From: JAYEJW01 sp034716535
Lineage (GTDB): Bacteria; Pseudomonadota; Gammaproteobacteria; Chromatiales; Chromatiaceae
DNA: 6,033 nt
Reading direction: 5' to 3'
Assembly (NCBI GenBank): GCA_034716535.1
Contig: JAYEJW010000586.1
Span: 1 to 6,033 of the forward strand
Numbering within the stretch: the first letter of the stretch is position 1; each line of letters starts with the position of its first letter. The notes beneath the pieces are model-generated. The model was not told the origin of the DNA, made no database searches, and saw nothing but the letters and a program-made list of their open reading frames with translations. Made by a program: the position numbers and the translations under genes. Shown here piece by piece: positions 1 through 6,033 of this stretch.

Positions 1-219
1 GCCGCGAAGCTGGTCGAACAGGTGGGTGAGCGCCTTCGCACGCTCGACCATAGCTACCGGACGGAGCAGGTCTATGTTGACTGCTGAGACCGGTTGGGTG
101 GAGGACGTCGTCCGGGCGATGCGCCCGGAGCGCGTGCCGGTTGTACTAACCCGCCAGGAGGTAGCGGCGATACTTGATCGGATGAGCGGGCGCAACTGGC
201 TCATGGCGAGCCTGATGTA
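1..219 (+). pseudogene. Integron-type tyrosine recombinase remnant, internally deleted and frameshifted
   Basis: Two pieces of one integrase are visible in different frames. Frame 1 from base 1 reads KLVEQVGERLRTLDHSYRTE, then QVYVDC, and stops at TGA (85-87). This matches the N-terminal SAM-like core-binding domain of integron integrases, where a SYRTEQxYVxW motif is typical. From about base 92, in frame 2, the protein resumes as WVEDVVRAMRPERVPVVLTR and continues through WLMASLMY up to about base 220. That resembles the linker and the start of the catalytic domain (family pattern RPERLPVVLT...WLMASLLYGxGLRL). The roughly 50-60 residues normally lying between the two pieces are missing, and the join is out of frame. 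The catalytic Arg region and everything after it are absent, because homology ends where the RND gene ends. No functional enzyme can be made. The gene is also 5'-incomplete at the window edge. A general phage integrase is the alternative, but the motif wording favours the integron/IntI-like group. Confidence 0.72.
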
Positions 220-3200
220 CTACTCCGCCCGACTCTCCGCCGCAGGCGTGACGGGTTGCGGTGAACCCTTGACCTTCTCCCGGATCCCCTGCACGACGTA
301 GTACATCACCGGGATCAGCAGCGTGCCGACCACAGTCGCCGCCACCATGCCGCCGAATACGGCGGTACCCAGCGAGACGCGGCTGCCGGCGCCGGCGCCG
401 GTCGCCACCACCAGGGGGATGATGCCGAGCACGAAGGAGAGTGCAGTCATCATCACGGCGCGGAAGCGAAGATGCGCGGCCTTGACCGCTGCCTCGAAGA
501 TGCTCAAGCCCTCGATCTCCCTCTGCTCCTTGGCGAACTCCACGATGAGGATGGCGTTCTTCGAGGCCAGGCCGATGAGCATCACCAGGCCGATCTGGGT
601 GTAGAGGTTGACGTCCATCCCCGCCCCGCCGACTGTCGCCAAGGCGCCGAACACGGCCACGGGAACGGCCAGCATGACCGCGAGCGGCACGGACCAGCTC
701 TCGTACTGGGCGACCAGGAACAGGTACACGAACAGCAGCGCCAACCCGAAGATGATCGGCGCCTGTCCGGCGGCCTTGATCTCCTGATAGGACATGCTGG
801 TCCATTCGAAGCCGAAGCCGCTGGGCAGCGTCTCCTTGGCGGTCTTCTCCATCGCCGCGATGGCCTGACCCGAGCTGTATCCCGGTGCCGGGCCGCCTGA
901 GATATCGGCGGAGCGGAACAGGTTGTAGCGCGGCACGATCTGCGGGCCGGTGTTGGACTCGACCTCGGCGATGGTTGCCATCGGCACCATCTCGCCATTG
1001 CTGCTGCGCACGAACAGCCGAATGATGTCGCTCGGCTTGTTGCGGAAATCGCCCTCTGCCTGCGCCATGACGCGCCAGGTGCGGCCGAACTTGTTGAAGT
1101 CGTTGATATAGGTGGAGCCGAGCTGCGCCTGCAGGGTCGAGAACACCTCGGTCATCGGGATCCCCAGGGTCTGTACCTTGTCGCGGTTGACCTCCAGGTA
1201 CAGCAACGGCACATCGGCGCGGAAGGTGCTGTAGGCGCTGTCGATGGCCGGGCTCTCATTGGCGGCGACGATGAAGCCACGCATGACGGAGGCGAATTCC
1301 TGGATGTCGCCGCCGCTGAAGTCCTGGAGCACGAACGAGAAGCCGCCGGAGTTGCCAAGACCGGGAATGGCGGGCGGCACGAAAGGAATCAGCAGGGCGT
1401 CGCTGGTCTCAGCGGCGATCTGCTGCGTCTTGCCGACGATCGAGCGCAGCTGCAGATCGGGGTCCTCACGCTCGGCCCAGGGAGCCAGGATCGGGATCAC
1501 CAGCGCGCTGTTGGACCCGAAGGCGCTGTTCAGCAGCGAATAGCCGGCCACCGAGATGACGTTGGTCACCCCCGGGATCTCCAGCAGTTGCTGCTCGACG
1601 CGTTCCAAGACGGTCTCGGTCCGGGTGAGCGAGGCGGCGTCAGGCAGCTGGACCTCCATGAAAAAGTAGCCTTGATCCTCCTCGGGCAAGAAACCTGACG
1701 GCAGATTACCGAACATCCAGACCGTCCCGGCGATCAGCGCCGCATAGACGCCCATGATGAGCACGGCGCGCCGCACCGTGACCTTGACCGCGGCGGTGTA
1801 GCCGTTCGTGACCTTGCCGAAACCAATGTTGAACCAGTTGAGCCACTTGATCGGCTCCTGGCCGCTTTTCAGCAGCACCGAGCACAAGGCCGGGCTCAGC
1901 GTCAGCGCGTTGATCGACGAGATGGCGACCGCGACGGAGATGGTCACCGCGAACTGTTTGTACAGCTCGCCGGTGATGCCCGGCATGAAACCCACCGGCA
2001 CGAACACCGCGAGCAGCACGAGCGTGGTGGCGATGATGGCCCCTCCCACTTGGTCCATGGCCTTGGCAGTGGCGGCCTTCGGATCGAGCCCTTCTTCGTC
2101 CATCAACCGTTGCACGTTTTCGACCACGATGATGGCGTCGTCGACGACGATGCCGATGGCCAGGATCAGCGCGAACAGAACAATGGTGTTCAGTGTGAAA
2201 CCCGCCACCGCCAGCGCCGCGAAGGTGCCGATCAGCGAGACCGGAATCGCGATGCCGGGGATCAGGGTCGTGCGCCAGTTCCCGAGGAAGATGAACACCA
2301 CCAGGATGACCAGCCCGACCGCCTGAAAGAGCGTGGTCTTCACCTCGTCGATGGATGCCTCGATGAAGTTCGTCGTGTCGTAGAGGACCGCGTACTCCAT
2401 GCCCTCCGGGAAACGTTTGGCGAGGTCATCCAGCGTGGCCTTGACGGCATCGGCAGTGGCCAGCGCATTGGCATCCGGGGTCTGGTAGACGGCGAGCACC
2501 ACCGACGGTTTGCTGTCGAGCCGCCCCGCGGAAGAATAGGCCTGGGCGCCGAGCTCGACGCGGGCCACGTCGCTGACGCGTATGGCCGACCCGTCCGGCT
2601 GCATGCGGATGATGATGTTGGCGAATTCCTCCACTTCCGACAACCGCCCCTTGGTGGTGACGGTGTACTGGAACTGCTGGTCGCTGGGGGCCGGCGGCGC
2701 GCCGATCTGGCCGGCGGGCACCTGCACGTTCTGTTGGGAGACGGCATTCTGGATGTCCGCCACGCTCACGTTCAGAGCGGTCATGCGGTCCGGCTTGAGC
2801 CAGAACCGCATCCCGTAGTCCATGACGCCCAGGATGTCGGCCTTGCCGACACCGTTGACGCGTCCGAGCGGGTCCTTGACGTTGATGGTCGCGTAGTTAT
2901 TCAGATAGAGCGCATCAAAGGTCTCGTCCGGCGAAGTGATATTGACGATCAGCAGCATGTTGGTGGACTGCTTTTCGGTCTTCACACCCTGGCGGCGCAC
3001 CTCCTCGGGCAGCTTCGGCAGCGCCTGGGAGACCCGGTTCTGTACCTTCACCTGGGCCATGTCCGCGTCGGTGCCGATGTCGAAGGTGACGGTCAGATTG
3101 TAGCGGCCGTCGTTGTCGGATTTGGAGGACATGTAGATCATGTCCTCGACGCCGTTGACCTCCTGCTCGATCGGTGCGGCAACGGTCCGCTCGACGACGT

Positions 3201-3369
3201 CGGCGCTGGCTCCGGCATACTGAGTGGTTACGCTCACCGTCGGGGGAGTGATCTCCGGAAACTGGGCAACAGGTAGCCCCATCAGGGCGAGCGCCCCCGC
3301 AAGCGTGATGACTATAGAGATGACGAAGGCGAACTTCGGGCGGGTGATAAAGAACTTGGACAATGGCAT
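220..3369 (-). CDS. RND multidrug efflux permease, HAE1 family (AcrB/MexF-like)
   Basis: This is the inner-membrane, proton-driven pump subunit of a tripartite efflux complex. It takes substrates from the periplasm or outer leaflet and passes them to an outer-membrane channel. At 1049 aa it is full length (E. coli AcrB is also 1049 aa). TM1 lies at about 10-32. The first large periplasmic loop spans about 33-340, TM2-TM6 about 345-500, TM7 about 535-555, the second loop about 556-865 and TM8-TM12 about 870-1022. The proton-relay residues are present: D410 and D411 in GIVVDDAIIVVEN (TM4), K937 in GLASKNAILIVEF (TM10) and T975 in MMTALSF (TM11). The DD motif in TM4 argues for HAE1 rather than the heavy-metal HME group. 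Phrases such as GAPPAP, FGRTW and APGYSSGQA recall MexF/OqxB-type pumps more than AcrB, by eye only. The ATG at 3369 has a GGGGAG site 7 nt upstream. It is the second gene of the operon, and no frameshift is seen. Substrate range cannot be read from the sequence. Confidence 0.96.
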   Translation of the reverse strand: MPLSKFFITRPKFAFVISIVITLAGALALMGLPVAQFPEITPPTVSVTTQYAGASADVVERTVAAPIEQEVNGVEDMIYMSSKSDNDGRYNLTVTFDIGTDADMAQVKVQNRVSQALPKLPEEVRRQGVKTEKQSTNMLLIVNITSPDETFDALYLNNYATINVKDPLGRVNGVGKADILGVMDYGMRFWLKPDRMTALNVSVADIQNAVSQQNVQVPAGQIGAPPAPSDQQFQYTVTTKGRLSEVEEFANIIIRMQPDGSAIRVSDVARVELGAQAYSSAGRLDSKPSVVLAVYQTPDANALATADAVKATLDDLAKRFPEGMEYAVLYDTTNFIEASIDEVKTTLFQAVGLVILVVFIFLGNWRTTLIPGIAIPVSLIGTFAALAVAGFTLNTIVLFALILAIGIVVDDAIIVVENVQRLMDEEGLDPKAATAKAMDQVGGAIIATTLVLLAVFVPVGFMPGITGELYKQFAVTISVAVAISSINALTLSPALCSVLLKSGQEPIKWLNWFNIGFGKVTNGYTAAVKVTVRRAVLIMGVYAALIAGTVWMFGNLPSGFLPEEDQGYFFMEVQLPDAASLTRTETVLERVEQQLLEIPGVTNVISVAGYSLLNSAFGSNSALVIPILAPWAEREDPDLQLRSIVGKTQQIAAETSDALLIPFVPPAIPGLGNSGGFSFVLQDFSGGDIQEFASVMRGFIVAANESPAIDSAYSTFRADVPLLYLEVNRDKVQTLGIPMTEVFSTLQAQLGSTYINDFNKFGRTWRVMAQAEGDFRNKPSDIIRLFVRSSNGEMVPMATIAEVESNTGPQIVPRYNLFRSADISGGPAPGYSSGQAIAAMEKTAKETLPSGFGFEWTSMSYQEIKAAGQAPIIFGLALLFVYLFLVAQYESWSVPLAVMLAVPVAVFGALATVGGAGMDVNLYTQIGLVMLIGLASKNAILIVEFAKEQREIEGLSIFEAAVKAAHLRFRAVMMTALSFVLGIIPLVVATGAGAGSRVSLGTAVFGGMVAATVVGTLLIPVMYYVVQGIREKVKGSPQPVTPAAESRAE

Positions 3370-3376
3370 CCTGGTG

Positions 3377-3382
3377 CTCCCC
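3377..3382 (-). promoter_or_regulatory. Ribosome binding site of the RND permease gene
   Basis: Read on the - strand this is GGGGAG, 7 nt before the ATG at 3369. It lies inside the 27-bp gap after the adaptor stop codon. It fixes the permease start and supports co-transcription with independent initiation rather than translational coupling. Confidence 0.75.
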
Positions 3383-3396
3383 TGGGCGCAGACGGC

Positions 3397-4731
3397 CTAT
3401 TCGGCCTTCTCGCCATCGACCGGCTGCGCCGCGCCGGCCTCTTGTGCTCCCGCGTTGACATCCTCCACAGCGGTCGCTGCTTCCGCGGCGGTCTCTGCCT
3501 CTTGCGCCGCGGACGTTGCGCTGGCGTTGTCCATCGGCGCCGTGGGGGCCTGGGTCAGCTCCGGATTCACGGTGATGCCCGGCCGGACCTTTTGGATGCC
3601 ATAGAGCACGATCCGATCGCCCGTACTCAGCCCTTCTTTCACCACCAGGTTGGCGCCAAAGCGCTGTCCGGTCTTGATGCGGCGCGACTCGACCTTGTTC
3701 TCATGGTCGACCAGCAAGACGTAGTAACCGCCCTGGTCGGTCAGCACCGCCGCCTGGGGAATCATCACCGCGTCCACGGCCTCCTTGCGCTCGATGACGA
3801 CGGTGACGAACTGACCGGGCAGCAGCAGCCTATCCGGGTTCGGGAACTCGGATCGGATCAAGACCGTGCCGGTCTTCTCGTCGACCTTGTTGTCGAAGAA
3901 ATCGAACTGACCGGGATGCTCGTACAGGCTGCCGTCCGGCAGGCGTATCAGGGGAATATGCGTGATCTCCTCCACGCCCTCCCCCGCCTGCTTGGCCTCG
4001 AGATCGGCCTTCACCAGCTCAAGGTACCAGGTCTCGGCAATGGAGAAGGCCGCCTTGATGGGGTCCATCTTGTTGATGGTGGCGAGCACGCCGGATTCCG
4101 GGCCCACCAGATTGCCGACGTCGTAGGTGGCAACGTCGATCCTTCCCGCGATAGGCGCCTTGATCTGGGTGTAGTCCACGTCGAGCTGTGCCTGCTTGAT
4201 GGCCGCATGTGCGGTCTGCACGGCCGCCTCTTGAACCAGCACCTCCGCCTCGGCCTCGTCCACCTTCTGCTGGCTGATGTTCTTGGTCTTGAGCAGCTCC
4301 TCGTAACGCGTGGCGTCGACCTTCGCCCGATTCAAGGATGCCTCGGTCGCGGCGAGCTCCGCGTCGGCCTGGGCGAGGGAGGCCTGATAGCGCTCCGGCT
4401 CGATCTTGAACAGGACATCGCCCTCGTTGACGTCCCCGCCCTCCTTGAAGTCGCGGCTCTCGAGGAATCCCGTCACGCGGGCGCGCAGCTCCACCGTCTC
4501 CACCGCGCGCGTCTTACCGACAAACTCGAAAAAGGGGTTCACCTTCTGCTCTGTGACCTCGATGACGCCGACAGCCGCCGGCTCGGCTGCCTGCTCATCG
4601 GGCACCTTATCGCTGCAGCCCGTAAGCACCAGGCTCGCGGAAAGAAGTGCGCCGGCAACGGGGCGCGCCACTGCTTTCGGGGGTCTGACCACATTGATTA
4701 GGAGGCGTGCGGGATCGAGGGCTTGGTGCAT
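3397..4731 (-). CDS. RND efflux periplasmic adaptor lipoprotein (membrane fusion protein, AcrA/MexE-like)
   Basis: This is the adaptor that links the permease encoded just downstream to an outer-membrane channel. The 444-aa product starts with a lipoprotein signal whose lipobox is LVLTGC, with C39 as the predicted lipidated residue. The first half of the lipoyl/barrel-sandwich domain is at about 76-112 (AVETVELRARVTGFLESRDF, then EGGDVNEGDVLFKIEPERYQ). An alanine- and glutamate-rich alpha-helical hairpin spans about 113-184. The second lipoyl half is at about 185-222 (DYTQIKAPIAGRIDV). The beta-barrel spans about 225-312 (FPNPDRLLLPGQFV) and the membrane-proximal domain about 318-395, ending GIQKVRPGITV as in AcrA. 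The last 45 residues are a low-complexity Ala/Glu tail. The start is uncertain. The ATG at 4731 lacks a clear Shine-Dalgarno and gives a long 38-residue leader. An in-frame GTG at 4692 would give a more usual 25-residue signal, but it also lacks a ribosome binding site. The residue after the lipidated Cys is Ser, not the inner-membrane-retaining Asp. Confidence 0.95.
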   Translation of the reverse strand: MHQALDPARLLINVVRPPKAVARPVAGALLSASLVLTGCSDKVPDEQAAEPAAVGVIEVTEQKVNPFFEFVGKTRAVETVELRARVTGFLESRDFKEGGDVNEGDVLFKIEPERYQASLAQADAELAATEASLNRAKVDATRYEELLKTKNISQQKVDEAEAEVLVQEAAVQTAHAAIKQAQLDVDYTQIKAPIAGRIDVATYDVGNLVGPESGVLATINKMDPIKAAFSIAETWYLELVKADLEAKQAGEGVEEITHIPLIRLPDGSLYEHPGQFDFFDNKVDEKTGTVLIRSEFPNPDRLLLPGQFVTVVIERKEAVDAVMIPQAAVLTDQGGYYVLLVDHENKVESRRIKTGQRFGANLVVKEGLSTGDRIVLYGIQKVRPGITVNPELTQAPTAPMDNASATSAAQEAETAAEAATAVEDVNAGAQEAGAAQPVDGEKAE

Positions 4732-4774
4732 GACTCGGAAGTCCGTATCGGAGAGAACGGCGAAGAGTGCGCGG

Positions 4775-4780
4775 ATGATA
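4775..4780 (-). promoter_or_regulatory. Candidate -10 box for the efflux operon
   Basis: Read on the - strand this is TATCAT, a 5/6 match to TATAAT. Transcription would start near 4768, leaving a leader of about 37 nt before the ATG at 4731. The hexamer 17 bp upstream (4798-4803, TGGGTC) is a poor -35 match. If the promoter is real, it probably needs an activator or another sigma factor. It is the best candidate in the 147-bp gap between the TPR gene stop and the adaptor start. No convincing intrinsic terminator for the TPR gene is visible in the same gap, so read-through is possible. Confidence 0.35.
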
Positions 4781-4808
4781 GCACGTGGAACACGGCCGAC
4801 CCATCCGG

Positions 4809-4846
4809 TTGGACCGCGATCGACGGTAGGCTCACGCCTTGGACCG
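4809..4846. repeat. TTGGACCG direct repeat pair, possible operator
   Basis: An exact 8-bp direct repeat, TTGGACCG, occurs at 4809-4816 and 4839-4846, with starts 30 bp apart (close to three helical turns). The left copy is also part of an interrupted palindrome, CGGT-TGG-ACCG (4806-4816). Both copies lie just upstream of the candidate -35/-10 region of the efflux operon, a usual place for activator sites. No regulator gene is present to pair it with, and an 8-bp repeat in 147 bp of GC-rich DNA could be chance. Confidence 0.3.
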
Positions 4847-4878
4847 ACAGAGCCCGTTTCGCTCCGGTCCCGCTCGCA

Positions 4879-5913
4879 TCAGAGCAAACCCATGCCTTTC
4901 AACCCGGTGATCTCCTCGGGACGGGCGAACCTTCCGATGTCATCGATTCCCAGCCGCGGGCGGATCCGGCGGGCGTCGTCCAGGGCGGCCCGCGCGCCCT
5001 CCAGGTCGCCGGACAGGCTGCGGGCGATGGCCAGTACCACGCGGGGCAGGAAGATCTTGTCGTCGCACCGGCAGGCATTGCTCGCGACCTCGATGGCCTC
5101 TGTGACACGTCCGAAGTTGAGTAGACCCCGGGCCAGCAGCGCGCCCCAGGCAGCCAGGCGATTGTCCCGCGGGCTGATGCTGACGCCCTGGCGCATGTGC
5201 TCGACGCCTTCCTCCTCGCCGATCTGCAGCAAGGCCGCACCCAAGGCCGCCCGGGCCTGCGCATTGCTGGGGTCCAGCTCCACCGCCCTGCGCAGCATTC
5301 CGATGCCGCGGTGGTGCTCACCCATGTCAGCCAGGGCGCAACCGACATAGCCGAGTACGTCCGAATCCTGGCTGTCCAGGGCAACCGCCCGCTCGGCGGC
5401 GGCGAGGGCCTCCTCGCGCCAGCCTTCTCCGTTGACCAAACCAACCAGGTGACCGATAGCTAGGATCAGGGCCAAATAGGCGTGGGCGAAGGCGAGCTCC
5501 GGATCCCGGGAGATCGCCCGGCGCATCAGGTCGGCACACTCGGCGAAGCTCTCCTCGCTCCACCCCTTGAGGCCCAGAATGGCGTGGCCCTGGCGGTAAA
5601 GCGACCAGGCCCCAAGGTCCACGGGACGACGCTTGCGCAGAGTCGAGAACTCGGCGCGATTGAGCTCCGGCTCGATGCGGCCGACGATCTCACGCACCAC
5701 CTCGTCCTGGAACTCGTCCAGTTGATCGGCCGGGATCTCTGTGCGGTCGGCCCACAGCAGGCGGTCGCTCGCGGTCTCCAGGAGCTGCACAGAGACCCGC
5801 AGGCGCTTTCCGCTCTCCCATACCGAGCCCTCCACCAGGTAGTCGGTGCCCAGCTCGCGACCGATCTGCCTGATGCCAACCTCCCGCCCGCGGTAGCGCT
5901 CGGTGGAGTTGCG
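4879..5913 (-). CDS. FlgO/TolB-like domain plus TPR protein, 5'-truncated
   Basis: The readable product is 344 aa and begins without a start codon at the composition break. The first 75 or so residues (RNSTERYRGREVGIRQIGRE, then LGTDYLVEGSV...LLWADR...FQDEVVREIVGRIEPE) match the conserved domain that precedes TPR arrays in many proteobacterial cyclase-associated or winged-helix TPR proteins. In those proteins the domain is usually preceded by a segment ending in VIARNS. Helical TPR-like repeats follow at about residues 120-260, such as RRAISRDPELAFAHAYLALI and RRAVELDPSNAQARAALGAA. Such proteins are thought to act as protein-interaction or signalling modules; the role here is unknown. Members normally carry further N-terminal sequence, often a DNA-binding or nucleotide-cyclase domain, which is missing. 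The frame stays open into the AT-rich DNA up to about 5985, but has no ATG/GTG/TTG start upstream of a GTG at 5835. That GTG lies inside the conserved domain and is unlikely to be the original start. This is either a pseudogene or a gene cut by an assembly join. Confidence 0.8.
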   Translation of the reverse strand, partial: RNSTERYRGREVGIRQIGRELGTDYLVEGSVWESGKRLRVSVQLLETASDRLLWADRTEIPADQLDEFQDEVVREIVGRIEPELNRAEFSTLRKRRPVDLGAWSLYRQGHAILGLKGWSEESFAECADLMRRAISRDPELAFAHAYLALILAIGHLVGLVNGEGWREEALAAAERAVALDSQDSDVLGYVGCALADMGEHHRGIGMLRRAVELDPSNAQARAALGAALLQIGEEEGVEHMRQGVSISPRDNRLAAWGALLARGLLNFGRVTEAIEVASNACRCDDKIFLPRVVLAIARSLSGDLEGARAALDDARRIRPRLGIDDIGRFARPEEITGLKGMGLL

Positions 5914-5916
5914 ATT
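5911..5916. other. Sharp composition junction
   Basis: The recognisable coding sequence of the TPR gene ends at about 5913, at the Arg codon of the RNST motif. From 5914 to 6033 only 27 of 120 bases are G or C, against roughly two thirds in the preceding DNA. The switch happens within a few bases, with no repeat, insertion-sequence end or tRNA visible at the join. It marks an insertion or deletion edge, a recombination point, or an assembly chimera. Confidence 0.8.
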
Positions 5917-5932
5917 AATATGATTATGAAAT

Positions 5933-5936
5933 GGAG
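5933..5936 (+). promoter_or_regulatory. Ribosome binding site of the AT-rich partial gene
   Basis: GGAG sits 5 nt before the ATG at 5942, within AT-rich sequence. It decides the start of the partial gene and shows that a plausible translation start survives right after the junction. Confidence 0.6.
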
Positions 5937-5941
5937 TTAAA

Positions 5942-6033
5942 ATGGATAAAAAATATGACAGAACAGATTCTAAACATATTGCATATCACTATTGTAGTGT
6001 AGATGCTTTTTTTAATATAATTCAGAATAAAAC
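5942..6033 (+). CDS. N-terminal fragment of a probable DUF2971 family protein (runs off window)
   Basis: The first 30 codons are visible, reading MDKKYDRTDS followed by KHIAYHYCSVDAFFNIIQNK. The next base pair, AC, begins a Thr codon. The YHYCSVDAFFNIIQNKT stretch resembles the N-terminal signature of DUF2971 proteins (pattern YHYtSle-fl-Ii-nktlrls). That family has no firmly established activity. The call rests on about 18 residues, so it is tentative. The start is supported by a GGAG site 5 nt upstream. Codon use is strongly A/T-ending (aaa, tat, ata, ttt), unlike every other gene in the window. It is transcribed divergently from the truncated TPR gene. This points to recent acquisition from a low-GC source, or to sequence from another genome joined at the contig end. 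Confidence 0.6.
   Translation, partial: MDKKYDRTDSKHIAYHYCSVDAFFNIIQNK

Noticed and set aside
112..128. Perfect 6-bp hairpin CCGGGC-GATGC-GCCCGG downstream of the permease stop
   Set aside because: It has no T-run on either side and lies within recognisable integrase coding sequence (VVRAMRPE), so it is probably incidental rather than a terminator.
2050..3276. Long + strand open frame (408 codons) opposite the RND permease
   Set aside because: Its His/Asp/Gly/Arg-rich composition is typical of the antisense of high-GC coding sequence. It lies entirely within the well-supported permease.
3442..4701. Long + strand open frame (419 codons) opposite the adaptor gene
   Set aside because: This is an antisense shadow of the adaptor. 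It is leucine- and arginine-rich with no recognisable domain.
4406..5350. + strand open frame (314 codons) spanning the intergenic gap and the TPR gene
   Set aside because: Its low-complexity Ser/Arg/Ala product overlaps two real genes on the other strand and resembles no family.
5833..5835. GTG as a genuine start of the TPR protein (318 aa)
   Set aside because: It lies in the middle of the conserved YLVEGSV motif. The homologous frame continues 26 codons further upstream, so it is not the ancestral start.
5919..5924. TATGAT as a -10 box for the AT-rich partial gene
   Set aside because: It is 5/6 to consensus, but the -35 position falls in the GC-rich TPR gene with no match. Such hexamers are expected by chance in 22% GC DNA.
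5908..5942. Possible integron cassette boundary: GTT at 5908-5910, then AT-rich DNA and a gene start 33 nt later
   Set aside because: The bases after GTT (GCGA) do not fit the GTTRRRY core. No attC-like imperfect palindrome is visible, and the integrase relic is 5.7 kb away in the wrong arrangement. It would need the downstream end of the putative cassette to be seen.

Overview
The window is high-GC bacterial DNA (about 62-68% G+C in the lines I counted) up to about base 5913. The last 120 bases are abruptly AT-rich (27 G/C of 120, 22.5%). The gene families and codon use fit a high-GC proteobacterium, most likely a gammaproteobacterium or relative. That is inference from families and composition only; no rRNA or marker gene is present.

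Layout, left to right. Bases 1-219 hold a broken integron-type tyrosine recombinase on the + strand. It has an N-terminal piece in one frame and a catalytic-domain piece in another, with the segment between them missing. It runs tail-to-tail into a two-gene RND efflux operon on the - strand. The operon is a lipoprotein periplasmic adaptor (3397-4731), then 27 bp carrying a good ribosome binding site, then a complete 1049-aa HAE1-type RND permease (220-3369). A 147-bp intergenic stretch (4732-4878) carries a plausible -10 box and a pair of TTGGACCG direct repeats. To its right is a - strand gene for a FlgO/TolB-like plus TPR protein (4879-5913), which has lost its 5' part. At about base 5913 the sequence switches to AT-rich DNA, which carries a ribosome binding site and the first 30 codons of a + strand protein resembling the start of DUF2971 proteins (5942 to the window end).

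How it works together: adaptor and permease should form the inner-membrane and periplasmic parts of a proton-driven tripartite pump that exports amphiphilic drugs or similar compounds. No outer-membrane channel and no TetR/LysR-type regulator are encoded here, so the channel is either outside the window or shared (a TolC/OprM-type protein). The TPR gene is same-strand but separated by 147 bp and has no evident functional link to the pump.

Most notable: the intact efflux operon sits between a decayed recombinase on one side and a truncated gene with a sharp composition break on the other. This could be a genuine island boundary, with a horizontally acquired DUF2971 gene. It could also be an assembly chimera at the window edge, and the sequence alone cannot separate the two. 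I found no convincing new multi-gene system.
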